Shown: positions 42,892 to 54,310, counted from the stretch's first letter. The stretch is DNA of 64,000 bases from Aplectana chamaeleonis (GCA_029168955.1 JAPDOI010001943.1:1-64000), one strand, 5' to 3'. The notes: generated from the sequence alone by a model not told the origin. Translations and numbers: made by a program.

Positions 42892-43478
42892 TATCTAACT
42901 GTTTTGCTTTGCCACGGATTAGTATGATTTGGAAATGTGACATTTGTGAGAAACTCGTGAAAAGAAGTGAAATGTCCTATGCTAGTGATTTGGCATGGGA
43001 ATAAACTCAAAAGAAGCGCTAAAAACTCAGTGCAATGATTCATCGTTGATTTGGCTGTGCACTTGTTTACTAAACAACAAAAATTGAGTGTGACATTGAA
43101 AAACGCACTTATTACTGAGCATTAGTTGACGAGATTCGCATTAATTGACTACGTGATGTTATTTCCACTTTCATGGGAACACAACATAATTTTGCAAGGA
43201 CCTGAGACTTGATAACCTAAACTGCAAGCGTTTGGTTGATTGCAGAAGAAAAGCGCGTGATTTGGCTTTTCAATGTCACACTCAATTTTTGTTGTTTAGT
43301 AAACAAGTGCACAGCCAAATCAACGATGAATCATTTCACTGAGTTTTCAGCGCTTCTTTTGAGTTTATTCCCATGCCAAATCAGTAGCATAAGACATTTC
43401 ACTTCTTTTAACGAGTTTCTCACAAATGTCACATTTCCAAATCATACTAATCCGTAGCAAAGCAAAACAGTTAGATAA
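42892..43478. mobile_element. GATTTGG-box foldback element, copy 2
   Basis: Ends ATATCTAACTGTTTTGC and GCAAAACAGTTAGATAAT. Arms carry TTTGTGAGAAACTCGTGAAA and its mirror, GTGATTTGGCATGGG and TTGATTTGGCTGTGC. The same internal order as 34839-35420 shows common ancestry, and within-element arm identity is visibly higher than between-element identity. Confidence 0.87.
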
Positions 43479-43649
43479 TTTCACTTTATTTTAGCAAAAG
43501 TTTCCTTTTGGAGGCACATTACACCCTCAGATATGACTTTTTATGTCCATGCAGTTGTGTAGTAGATCCCTGTTGCATAACACCTGCCCAGCTCTTCTAG
43601 CGCCACCACAGTTCACACACTTTTTCTCAGTTTCCAAACCCAATGACGA

Positions 43650-43955
43650 CTAGATGAAACAGGATTATAATTTGCCACCGGCACAGAATTCTCACGGAAG
43701 TGAAGTAGTTTTTCTTACCAGAGTTTTTCATGAGTAGGTCCCAATATCGTGTTATCTCTATCACCGGTGAGGCTGTTTCCCTAATCCCTAGTGTGTTCAG
43801 ATTCTGCCGCTCACCTCCGGAGAATGACGGTGTGTGAATGAAAACACACCACTCTCATTTTCTTTTATACCCTACCCTTTATCAACTGGTTATCATCAAT
43901 TTGTTTACCGTGAGAATTTTTGCCGGTGGCAATTCATAATCGTCTCTAGATGAAC
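43650..43955 (-). promoter_or_regulatory. Core of copy B with TATA-like box and hairpin
   Basis: Read on minus: inverted repeats with CCACCGGCA, then GGGTATAAAA (43879-43870), then GGTGTGTTTTCATTCACACA plus CC, a perfect 7-bp stem around an 8-nt loop. The box-to-hairpin spacing is as in copies A and D. Confidence 0.45.
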
Positions 43956-43994
43956 GTATAAATCGCAACCGCGTTTTCGATTTTCACCCTTTTG

Positions 43995-44655
43995 CCGGTC
44001 CTCCCACTTGGGTCAAACACACGATCCGTAACGCTTGGCGTACTCCCAGATGGGTCCCGCCCTCTTTCCCCGGTGCCGGCGCTTTTTTAGTCGAGTCCCA
44101 CACACTTTCCCCGGCGCTTGGCGCACTCCCAGATGGGTCCCTCACGCTTTCTTCGGCGCTTGGCACACCCGAAGTTGGGTCCCGCACAAATTCCCCGGCG
44201 CTTGGCGCACTCCCAGTTGGGACCCGCACACGTTCTCCGGCGCTTGGCGTGCCCCAGTTAGATCCCGCCCACTTTCCCCGGCCCTTGGCGCCCTCATAGT
44301 TGGGGTCCGAACACGTTCCCCGGCGCTCGGCGAAATTTTAGTTGGGTTCCGCGCAGGTTTCCTGGCGCTTGGCGCACTTCCACTCAGGTCCCACACGCGT
44401 TCTGTGGCGCTTGGCACATTTCTGTTGGGGTTCCGCACACGTTCCCCGGCGCTTGGCGCACTCTTGGTTGGGTATCGCACTCTCTCCCCTGCGCTTTGCG
44501 CATTTTCATTCGGGTCCCGCGCACGTTTCCTGGCCCTTGGCGCACTTTCAATCGGATCCTACACATGTTTTGTCGGGTTTGGCACACTTCGAGTTGGGTA
44601 CCGCGCACGTTCCTTTGCGCATGGAACACTTCCAGTCGGACCCCGCACAATAAAC
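43995..44655 (-). repeat. 42-bp tandem array B
   Basis: About 16 units of the array A consensus on the minus strand. Frames stay open on both strands (plus 221 aa, minus 112 and 118 aa). Confidence 0.93.
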
Positions 44656-45358
44656 GGTGTGCATGCGGTTCCTGATGGACGTAAAGGAGACCTACTCTAA
44701 CGCTTGCAATCAATTCACCCTTATCACAATACCACTCCATTTCTTTTCTTTTTCTTTATTTTCACACACACACATATTTTAAAATTCACAAATTTTTCAA
44801 TATCTTGAGAACCACAAAGCAGATTTTTCTGAAACTTGGGCAGTGTTAAGAACCTTTACTGCTCTACATTTTGTGAAAAGGACAAGTTTGGAACTTTCTT
44901 CCAAACCGAGATTCTGTAACGAGGGGTGTGCGCCGAAGCAATCCTTTTCCAAATCAAATAGACGGATGAATGACATCGAAAGCACCATATGAGAATTTGG
45001 AAAAGTACGGGATAGTATCCTAAGCATGGATGGTAAGAACTGCTGCGCAGCGAATGACTGCGAGATTTCTGCATGAACGCGTCACTGACGCAAGATTTCG
45101 AAACAGCCTTCTGTAGAACTGTCCATCGACCTCGAGAGCCGCAGAGAGCCCGATTTGACGTTCTGTAGACATCCAACCATATCAGCTTCAAATTTCAGCA
45201 GTCAGAGGTTTTGCTGGCGAATGGAATGTTTAGTAGGCGGTTGACCCCTGTTCAACAGCATCCCGGAACTCGCCCGCGTAGCTCTGCTCTTTCGCCAGCG
45301 ATGACTCATTTTAGGCGGAACGACGGCCTGTAGACAACGGCGAATATCTGAGGATTGC

Positions 45359-45514
45359 GGGACAGGGGCTCTCTACACACCGAGGGAGGAGTTGTCTCGC
45401 CTTTCGCGGCTGTAATTCTACTCGGGATCACTTCGCTCGCGTTGAGTGGCGTGACGTTTCAAACTGCAACAACGGGACAACTCCTTCTCCGGTGTGTAGA
45501 CAGCCCCTGTCCCT
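45359..45514. mobile_element. Small MITE with about 41-bp TIRs
   Basis: Left end GGGACAGGGGCTCTCTACAC, then GAGTTGTCTCG; right end CGGGACAACTC, then GTGTGTAGACAGCCCCTGTC plus CC. 156 bp, no coding capacity. Confidence 0.88.
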
Positions 45515-45529
45515 AGAATCGCGATTGCA

Positions 45530-45640
45530 ATTTAATTGCGAAATGCATTGAATTTCCGCAACTCCGCCGTCGAATTGCTTGTGTCGCGTGCAATACACGC
45601 ACACCGATCGATGGTAACATTTCTAGCTGGCGCATGAGAT
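45530..45640 (-). repeat. Dispersed repeat, minus copy (partner at 39180-39300)
   Basis: Reverse complement of the 39.2-kb unit: ATTGCGAAATGCATTGAATT, CAACTCCGCCGT, GTCGCGTGCAATACACGCAC. Confidence 0.65.
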
Positions 45641-45838
45641 CCTGCGCATGCTGCTGAGTTTTCCGCAGTCCTATGCTTCGCGGTGGCCCCTCGCTTTCGT
45701 ACTCCAAACTTCATTGGCATTCGAATTTCACAGCGGTAAGAGGCACGCCTTTGTAGTGCAGCGGGCTGAGCTTTGTCATCAATTGAAAGCAGCACTGATC
45801 GGGCCATATAATTTAGAATTGTCATTTATAATGCATAC

Positions 45839-46519
45839 TCACAATATCTCTTTTCTTTTTTGACGGCGACTTTCCTAAAACACACTTGTAGTTCATGTAG
45901 GAGCAGCAGAAGCTAAAACAAAGCATGAAATTACCTTGGGGCGGTCCAGCAGAATCATATGTACTCCTCCACTCGTTTCTCCTGTAAACATGGAAATTTT
46001 TTAGAAAACACCAACCGTAGTCAGAATTCGCCCACCTGTTCTACTGGACACAATCAAGGTTGGTCTTGTGACAGCCGTGGTACTTAGAGTAGATGCTGCT
46101 CGAGCAGATGGTGTCGTAGCACGAGGAACTGTAGCTGGGGTTCTACTTGCAATCAAAGTAGCTGATGTGGTCTCTATCGAAAGGGTAATTTTAGACGCTG
46201 GAGTTCCAGAAGTTTCGGTGTTTGAATGGGTAGTTGTTGTTACATGATTTCGCACCGTGGCCACGCTTATTGAACTTGGAGACGTTATGTTCGCAACAAT
46301 TGATGATATTGAATATGTTGTAGACGTTGTATTGGTAGGAGTTGAAGTCACTGTGATCGTATTGGCTGCTGAGGTTCTATTTTTTGCAGACGTAGTCAAT
46401 GTAGAAGTGACTGGAGGCCCCGCCTTGGTTGTTCTCCAATGAGCTAGCGGATAAATTTTGAGGAACTCTTCCCGGCAGTTATCCACATTTTGAAACCTGT
46501 GATCCTCCCAGACGCTCTT
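45839..46519 (-). CDS. Putative mucin-like Ser/Thr-rich protein, last three exons
   Basis: Minus-strand exons: A 46519-46036 (484 nt), B 45981-45935 (47 nt), C 45874-45839 (ending in TGA). Exon A follows TATTTTCAG, B follows TTTACAG and C follows GTTTTAG; donors are GTGGGC and GTAATT; introns are 54 and 60 nt. Reading frame is kept across both junctions. Exon A starts KSVWEDHRFQNVDNCREEFL, then about 120 residues dominated by Thr, Ser, Ala and Pro with several N-x-S/T sites, as in mucins or heavily O-glycosylated surface proteins. Exons B-C give a short basic tail (ESRRQKRKEIL). Upstream exons, and so the start and any signal peptide, are not found. Family unknown. This is the best-supported candidate host gene here. 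Confidence 0.55.
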
Positions 46520-48431
46520 CTGAAAATATTCATATGGAGCTCACGGAAAGTGAAAGTGAAAGTATCAGAATATAAATTAGCAAGGTGGCTAAGAAATTGC
46601 TCCGCCGCAATTTTCCCAAGATCGTATTCGGAATTTCGTCTTGCGCAAAGAATTTTACGATCAATTTACCTGCCCCCTCCTATAGCAATGCTACATGGTC
46701 TGCCGCTCGGATCACACTCGATTTACTCCAAATTAAATCGCATGACGACGTAGCAGTGAAGTGATCGCTGCGTCGCTGTTCAATGATGCATAATAACGCT
46801 AAACAAAAAGTGCGACAACGATAACCATGACACGTCTGCGACGATGTTCATTTTTCGTCGCGTGTGTCGCGTTTCACTTGCACTTACTCATGTGTGGCTC
46901 TCAGCTCAGATGGCATCGGCGACCAAGACGGTAAGTATGATCCTGGACTATTGTATGCGCCGTTGTAGTCTTTTCTAGCGGCACCTTCTGTAGCTCTCCG
47001 CGTTTCAAGCAAATCGCTTCTCGTGTGTCCTTCAGAGTTGGCAGTCTTATAGCGCTGGATCCCTGCCCGCAAAAAAGTTCAGGCCTAATGGCTGCCGTGC
47101 GAATTCCTTCGAATTATGCGGTCGTGAAGACGCAAAGAATTTGAACTCAGTCTAGTACTAGCGAATTAGGTCTCTTCAGGCTAGCAGTTGGCAAGATGTG
47201 CCGTCGTGATACCCTGCATAGGATGGCTATAAAGCTCTATGTATTGATCGATGATGTGATGAGAAGCACAAAAGAGGGCAGCTCTTCAATGTTACACTAT
47301 GAACAACACACAACAAGCACTAGATTATCTACTCTTGGTATTATTGCTCCAAAAACGATGCTTCAAAAAATCTGAAAGATAGCAGCGAAACTATGAGATC
47401 TTTGGTAATGATCGCTGGTGACAGTTTCCGACGAAATAGCTAATTGGGTTCACCAGGAGAGTACAAGGTTATGGTGGGTGCATCTCCAAAGGGATAGCTG
47501 TGGACCACTCAGCAGGCCGCGCCCCTATTGCGTGCGCCGATCGATCACCACATTTGTCGTGGGAGCACACGACGCAGCGCAGTCTGCCGAGGTGTCCGCA
47601 GTTATCCCTTTTCTGGTTATCCAAACCATAACTATACGTATTTTTGTCCCGTAGTTTCAAAACTGACGCCGGCTCGGGAAATGGATGTGAATCTACAATT
47701 TTTTGAAAAACGCAAACTTCTAGAAAATCTGTTCAAAATAAATATTCCAAGCTCCAAAAACCATTCCCTCTCTCAAGATCATGTTCTGATACGTATGCGA
47801 GTCGCTTTTATGTTTTTCTTGAACAAACACGAGCGATAACAGCAGTCTCGAAAATTTACCGTGCTCAAGGGCTCCCCAATGCTAATATCGAAGGGCACGC
47901 TAACTCCTTCTGAAGCATTATCAGGATGGCCGCGAAAAAGCTCTCGATTAGTATTGGCTGCTTTGTAGAGTAGAGATCAAATTCTTTTAGTTGTGTGGGT
48001 CTTTCGAGTTTCGAGAAGGCTCCTGCTAAAAATTTGTATACGTCTCATTCAGTGGCTTGAAGTGTCAGATCGGCCCCTCTGAAAAATGGAAGTGTTAAAG
48101 TGTGGATGAAAATCTCAGACTCTGCTTGAATAAAGCCTATATTTGTTGAGCAATATATGTACCCTCTACACCTTGAGATTTCGCAGAGGTGTGTCTGTCA
48201 TGTCGGAGCGACACCCATCTGCGTCGCCTTGATAGAACACTGCGCTCGAGGTCGACATTTGTGGATTTGTATTCCAGCCAGCAGCCTGCGTGGCCGATTG
48301 TTGATCGATATCAGACCTTGGCCGAGGCAATCACTTGTGGCCGTAATCATGCAATTTCATCCTTTACTTCATCGGTGCTCGTCTGACTCAATGTCACTCG
48401 ATCGGTCCACTGTAATGTGTATCGTACTCCT
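46520..48431. other. Unassigned; may hold upstream exons of the mucin-like gene
   Basis: On minus, a short open piece near 46705-46660 (CDPSGRPCSIAIGGG) ends at AG followed by GTAAAT, but its phase does not match exon A. No repeat recognised. The target site of the next retroposon is at 48432. Confidence 0.3.
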
Positions 48432-48450
48432 ATTTGAATCCCACATACTA

Positions 48451-51400
48451 GTGGAGCAGTCCGCTCCTCCACGTTGGTGCCACTGGAAACTCCTCGATTT
48501 TGTCGAGGTAAGCTGAACGCAGACATTCGTGTTCCGGCGACAGGCCAAGGCGTTTCGCCCGTGTGACAGGTCGGCCGATGGTTATCCTTGTCACGCCACA
48601 TGCAATGGTGCTTAAAGTTTCTGTAAAAGCTACGGCGTCCGCGGTAACCGACGCCCACTCACGGAGCCCGGTGAGTGGTGAAAGTATGCTAGGGTCTTCG
48701 GTGCAACGACGGCATCGGAGGGTAACCAGGCTAGTCCGTAAGTCCTTTGACGTTGCCAAGACTCGCGTTGCAACGCTGAATGTCGGCACGTTGTCAGGCC
48801 GCTCGAGCGAACTTGCTGTTGCTCTGGAGCGTAGACGTATTGATCTCTGTGCGGTGCAAGAGACGAGATGGTCGGGTAGTAAGTCTAAGGACATTGGCAG
48901 AGGCTTCAAGGTCCTGTATCATGGCAGCCCTAGGACCACGAACGGCGTTGGCGTTGTCGTGTATGAACGCTTCCGTGATGCGATTGCCGAAGTGCATCGT
49001 TTTGACGATCGTTTGATGAAGATAGTGATTGTCAGTGAGGATCAACGAGTCCATTTCTTCTCGGTGTATGCCCCGCAGACGGGTTGTTCTGAGCAAGTGA
49101 AAAATGATTTCTGGATGATGCTCGATGAGAAGACTGCCGAGGTGCCACCAGACGATATCGTTGTTGTTGCGGGTGACATGAACGGCCACGTCGGAGAAAC
49201 GAGTCAAGGCTATAGTTGCCACAGAGGGTTCGGTTTCGGCCCAAGGAACACCGATGGCGAACGCATTCTCGACTATGCCGACTCACATGACTTAGTCATT
49301 GTGAACACGAAGTTTCGAAAGCGCCAATCCCACCTTGTCACTTATTACAGTGGCAGCAGCATGACACAAATCGACTTTGTGCTTGTTCGGCGTCGCGACG
49401 AGAAGATGGTCACAGATGCGAAGGTCGTGCCGTACGAGACGGTCGCTACACAACATCGACCGCTGATCTGCACTATAGGCATTATGCCGCCGAGGCGTAA
49501 GATTGGTGAACGGTGCGGACCACCTCGAATAAAGTGGTGGCGTCTGAAGGAAAGAGAAGCTGCCGTCATTTCACGTGTTCAGCTACCGCCAATTACGACT
49601 GTGTGCGAATCTTGGCAGAAGGCAGTCAAATCAATGATTGATTCGGCGCGGTCCGAACTTGGGGTAACGAAGCCCGGACGGCGGAAGATTGATAAGGAAA
49701 CGTGGCTCTGGACAGATGACGTGCGAATGACGGTCCAAGAGAAGAAGAAAGTGTACCACACTTTCTTGGCTAATAAGACGGCTGCTAACTGGCAGAGATA
49801 CCGTGATGCGAAGAAGTCTGACAAAGGGCCGTTGCAAAAGCCAAGGCGGCGCACTACGGAGATCTGTATGACAAGCTGGATACTCGTGACGGTGAACGTG
49901 TTGTGTACCGACTTGCGAAATCCCGTCAGCGTGGTACGGAAGACATCGAGAAGTTCCACGGTGTTAATGACGATCATGGTCAGCTGCTTATGGACCGTGG
50001 TAAGGTGATGAGGAGGTGGCGCGACTATTTCGAGAAAATCTCGACGGAAGAATTCCCCATCCTCCCATCCCTGAACACCCACCTACAAGCGGTCCTGTCC
50101 AGCCTATCACCACCGAAGAAGTGAAGATGGCGTTGGGACGTATGAGGCCGGGAAAGGTGACGGGGCCAGACGATTTGGCGGCAGAGATGTGGAAATCACG
50201 ATGCTGGGATTCCACCGAATGGCTTGCACAGTTCTTCAACCGGGTCGTTGCAGAAAAGAAAGTGCCCAAGGACTGGCAACGAAGCACGACCATTCCGATT
50301 TGGAAGAAGAAAGGCAATCCAGCGGATTGTGTGAATTACCGTCCAATACGTTTACTGTCTCACACCATGAAAGTGTTTGAGCGCATTATCGATCGTCGAA
50401 TTCGTGAAATCGTCGAGATCACAAGCAATCAGTGTGGCTTTGTTACCAACTGTGGCACTACGGACGCCATACACGCTGCACGACTACTGGTTGAGAAACA
50501 CCGCGAGAAACAGAAGCCGCTCCATCTTGCTTTTCTCGATTTAGAGAAGGCGTTTGACCGAGTTCCGCATGAAGTAATCTGGTTTGCATTACGGCGGCAC
50601 GGTGTCCCAGAGGAGCTCATAGACTGGGTCAAGGTTCTCTACACTGATCCAAGAAGTCGGGTCCAAGCTGCTGCTGGAGCTTCGGCCGAATTTCACATCT
50701 CCGTTGGCGTGCACCAAGGGTCTGCTTTGTCTCCCCTTCTATTTATCATCGTGATGGATACTATCACAAGAGACCTGCAGAGACCAGCGCCATGGACGCT
50801 TTTGTATGCGGATGATGTGATGCTTGCAGCTGAAGATAAATTGGATCTCGAGCGACAGGTGCAAAGCTGGAGTGACCGATTGGCTCAATTCGGGCTTCGC
50901 CTCAACGTTAAGAAGACTGAGTATCTGACTACGGATAGAAGTGAGCCTGCCTCTATCAAGATTGATGGTATCGAGCTCCCTCGCGCTGACGTCTTCAAGT
51001 ACCTTGGTTCGATGATTACATCTGACTGCAGTCTAGATAATGAGGTCAACACTAGGGTCAGCGCCGCGTGGTTGAAATGGCGGTCAGCGACAGGAGTGCT
51101 ATGCGACAGGAAGATGCCCGATCGCCTAAAGTCGAAGATTTACCGAACTGTGGTCCGGCCTGTTGCGCTGTATGCAGCAGAGTGCTGGCCTGCTACCAAG
51201 GAAGCAGAGCGAAGGCTCGGTGTAATGGAGACGAAAATGCTACGTTGGACAGCGGGTGTCACCCGCTTGGACCACGTCACGAACGACGACATCAGGAAGC
51301 GTTTTGGTGTTGCTCCGATTGCCGAGAAGCTGCGTGAATCTCGATTGCGATGGTATGGGCACGTTCTTCGAGCTGGAAGTGATACCGTATGCAAGACTGG

Positions 51401-51595
51401 GCTTAACCTTGACGTGCCTGGAAAGAGACCCAAAGGACGGCCAAGGCAGCGGTGGCTTGACGTGCTGCACACCGATCTGAGAATAGCTGGCGTGCACCCT
51501 GATCAGGCTCATGACAGGGAAAAATGGCGCCAGCGCATAAGAAAAGCGGACCCCGCATTGGAGCGGGACAAACGCTGAGGAAGAAGAAGAAGAAG
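48451..51595 (+). mobile_element. RTE-like retroposon, second family, 19-bp perfect TSD
   Basis: ATTTGAATCCCACATACTA occurs at 48432-48450 and again at 51596-51614 without a mismatch. The element starts GTGGAGCAGTCC and ends with a GAA-type tail (GGAAGAAGAAGAAGAAG, 51579-51595) right after the stop codon. Size (3.1 kb) and order (endonuclease then RT, short 3' end) fit a full-length RTE-like element. The perfect duplication and few lesions suggest a young insertion. Confidence 0.95.
48563..51578 (+). pseudogene. RTE-like endonuclease-reverse transcriptase, near intact (two frameshifts)
   Basis: Frame 1 (48563 to about 49825) carries the endonuclease: VATLNVGTLSG, CAVQETRW (Glu), FFSVYAPQ, VVAGDMNGHVG, TQIDFVLVRR and a terminal TQHRPLI in which the usual Ser-Asp is Thr-Gln but His is kept. 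After 1-nt slips near 49825 and 50048 the RT frame runs to 51578: VNYRPIRLLSHTMKVFERII, LAFLDLEKAFDRVPH, GVHQGSALSPLLF, LLYADDVMLAAED (intact YADD), then YAAECWPATKEAE and a basic C-terminus (VPGKRPKGRPRQRW). Only the two slips stand between it and one continuous polyprotein of about 1000 aa; sequencing error is possible. It differs clearly from the three-copy family. Confidence 0.94.
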
Positions 51596-51614
51596 ATTTG
51601 AATCCCACATACTA

Positions 51615-52205
51615 AGAGCTTCAAGAATGCACTTTTCGGAGATTCGAAGACATCAGCGAAAGCCGCATCTAAGCAGCCGAGCGAGGAACTCAAAAAAGGC
51701 TGATGTGGTTAAGAGACCGAAGGCCGAGCTTGCAGTCAAAAAACCCAGAATTCCGAAGTGAGAGGTCGTCGAGAACATCAAGGCTCAAGATCTCGTATCC
51801 TGCATCGAAGAACTCTATGTAAAATATGCATTGTTGATTTTTGTTACTTTTATAGAATGCGGTCCCGGTGAAGTGACAGTACTTGTTTTCTGTTGTGTTT
51901 TCTTCAAACATCTTTTGGGTGGAAGTGTTGTGCCCTGTGTCACGATCACTCCGATCGCTTGTATGGTGCGCAGCGAGTCTCGTTTGGATTGACAGCCTCG
52001 GCCCTCCGGACGGGTTGCAGCATCGATTGCCGTAACTCAAGAATTCGAAATCGATTGAAGTGTGTATAAGGGGGAGTGTGTCTTCAAATCGGCTGCAGCG
52101 GATCTGTAGACAGATTTTGATATCGATCGGAGTGTGAGTCCGGACTGACAGCCTTAGTTCGCACAGATTTCGTTTCGTAATCGGTTGAACGGAGTGCGCT
52201 TTCAG
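51615..52205. repeat. Degenerate tandem-like region around ATCGATTGAA motifs
   Basis: Near 52048, 52118, 52165, 52405 and 52465 the pattern TTCGNAATCGATTGAANGGAGTG recurs loosely, also on the far side of the palindrome at 52206-52373. A 204-aa minus frame (52304-51690) crosses into that palindrome and is probably chance. Confidence 0.45.
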
Positions 52206-52373
52206 GGTGGTGGCCATCGTGTACCAACACCTCGGCGGGAGAAACGGTGGAGAAGCGAGGTTCCTGTTCGGACGCAACACGGGGCTAGCCCGTATTGTGT
52301 CCAATCAGGAACCTCGCTCCTCCCCCGTTTCTCCCGCCTCCTTGGAGGTGTTGACACACGATGGCCACCACCC
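52206..52373. mobile_element. Near-perfect hairpin MITE with about 10-bp TSD
   Basis: GGTGGTGGCCATCGTGTACC pairs with the far end (ACACACGATGGCCACCACC). The two about 80-bp arms meet at CTAG (52284-52287). GCGCTTTCAG (52196-52205) and GCGCTTTAAG (52374-52383) form an approximate target duplication, 9 of 10 matching, as seen in MULE or hAT-like elements. Confidence 0.88.
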
Positions 52374-52754
52374 GCGCTTTAAGCTCTGCTGTTAATGCAA
52401 GATTCCGAAGCCGATTTAAGAGTGGGTGTATTCAGGTCGACCGCCTCGACTCTCTTAGGAAATTTTCGTGATCGATTGAATGGAGGAAGCTTTCAGTTCA
52501 GCAAGCACAATTTGCAGCAGCGACTTTAGCAGAAAAAACATCCGCTGACCATGCTTCAAATATGCCGTTCGGTATTCGAAGGTCCGGTTCGGGAACCACA
52601 GAACTTTCTGCTTGGTAAATATCAGGTAAATTGGGACAGAATTTTTTGTTGTTTATTTCTTTTTTTGTGTTTTTCATTTTTTCAAGTTGTCGGCCTATTA
52701 TGAAGTTTACTACATCGTTCTAGATAAGTTCTTTTTTCTATTTTTTTTCGTTAA

Positions 52755-53249
52755 AGGCAGTGTTCACGATAATCTTCGATTTTGAGATTAATCGCTAAAT
52801 CGATTGTTTGGCCCCTGAGTAGAACTGAAATGACGAAGAAACCGAGAAAAACGCACCAGAAGGGCACGAAATCCTCAAGTATCAGCCCGCCTCTTAAGTA
52901 TCAATGGAACTGTTCGTTGTGTCAATGAAATCTTTTGTGGACCCGTCTTTTGCAATTCTCCATTCTGTATTGCTCCGTTCTTTCCTTCGGGCCCTAACTA
53001 ATACTGTTTTGCCCAAAATATTCTTCCATTTTCGATTAGTCCCATTTTTTCCGGTGACAACCACCGTGACAACCACCGTGAACATGTTCATCCAACCGGA
53101 CAATTAGTCCAGGCCATAGAATAATGTCAATGAAATAAGACGAATTAGTGCATTTCTCGCCGTTTCTTCGTGATTTTGGTGACACTTGGTAGCCAACGCA
53201 TTGTTTTGAGTGGAAAACTTGGAAACGAGAATCATCGTGAACACTGCCT
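52755..53249. mobile_element. TTAA-target MITE
   Basis: Left AGGCAGTGTTCACGATAATC, right ATCATCGTGAACACTGCCT, with TTAA at 52751-52754 and 53250-53253. The interior contains a short tandem CCACCGTGACAA (53062-53080). Interior differs from that of the 25.6-kb and 63.3-kb elements. Confidence 0.93.
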
Positions 53250-53819
53250 TTAAGATGGGTGTGATCTAGTGTTCTTTTCCCTCCCACTTGAGATATTTGA
53301 TTTTTTTTTTAGGTATAAAAGCACGCCGAAAGGGCTAAATGCATATGGACCGACAAAGCCCGGTCGTCGTATACAGTCGCTATGAGCGTGATGGTGGTAG
53401 TAGTCGATGGTTCCGTCGTGCCCGAGGATGCGAGCACAAGAAAGGGGTATGTGATAACAGTGATTTGATGTATTAATGTTGTATGCTGTGTGGGGGGTTC
53501 CATGTCTCTTTCTTCTGGAGAGCAACTGTTGGGTCTCAATATTGCTGGTGCGACCTTCCTTTTGGCAGGTGTGCCCCTCCACTCTACCGTAGTTACTCCA
53601 ACTTGCTAGAGGCTGCTTTAAACTCCCCGTGGAGATTTGGAACGCTATGTTCTCGTTGCTGTAGGTCTGTGACAGTACATAAATAACCCGTGCTTGAAAT
53701 TTCCTCATTGGCTGCGGGGATTCCAAAAAATGGCATTTTAATTGCTGAACAAAAAGGTCGTCAAGGAATTTTTGGGGTGTTCAGAAAAAAAAATTTGGAC
53801 CCGGCTCAAAAACTTCAAC

Positions 53820-54310
53820 TAGTGGTTATTTAGGGCGCTGAACGTGAATCTAGTTTCTGTTCCTCGTCAGATTTAGGGTTGCTGTAGGTTACGGTAGGCA
53901 TATGCTTTTAAGTTGGTGTTGTTCACCTTAAAGTTTCGAAAATCGAATAATGGACCTCAAAATCGTGTTTAGCTTCCCGATAGCGGAATTTTGCACACAG
54001 TGAAATTTTGAGTCAAATCTGAGACTTTAACTGAGCTACCGCATACACACCGTAACCTACCGTAATCTATCAAAAGTCCATTAACGGGTTGCAGATTTGT
54101 GTTAGGCAGCCCAAATAACCTCTACGTACACGTTTTGTGGCGACTTCATTGTAGCATTCTCGAAATCGTCAAAAGTCGCGTTTAACCAGCAAAATTTCAC
54201 CCATTTTCGAGCTTCGCATCAAACCAGGCGGACTTTGTTTTAATATTGACAAATGGACCTCACATTCGTAATTAGCAACCAAAACAACCCCTAGAAAAAC
54301 GCTTTATGCT
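53820..54310. repeat. Cluster of a short dispersed repeat
   Basis: A core close to GGACCTCAGATTCGTGTTTA then GCACCCTAAATAACCCC occurs near 53826 (minus), 53952, 54085 and 54254. Further copies are near 10235, 24950, 25217, 25385 and 57890. Flanking AAATCTGAGACTTT also recurs (24999, 54020). Confidence 0.65.

Larger units (their letters stand above)
43500..44965 (-). mobile_element. Composite 42-bp-minisatellite element, copy B
   Basis: Inverted relative to copy A with the same order read on minus: 5' segment with GATTTGGAAAAGGATTGC (44955-44938), short GT run (44764-44778), spacer, 42-bp array (44655-43995), core and 3' segment (to about 43500). Its array is about a third the length of copy A's, showing array-length change. 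It lacks the terminal 21-bp palindrome next to copy A. Confidence 0.8.

Noticed and set aside
46660..46705. Extra upstream exon (CDPSGRPCSIAIGGG) for the mucin-like gene
   Set aside because: The donor leaves two bases of a codon while the next exon starts in phase 0, so the frame would break.
51690..52304. 204-aa minus-strand frame
   Set aside because: It crosses the boundary of the hairpin MITE at 52206-52373 and a degenerate repeat; composition shows no motif.
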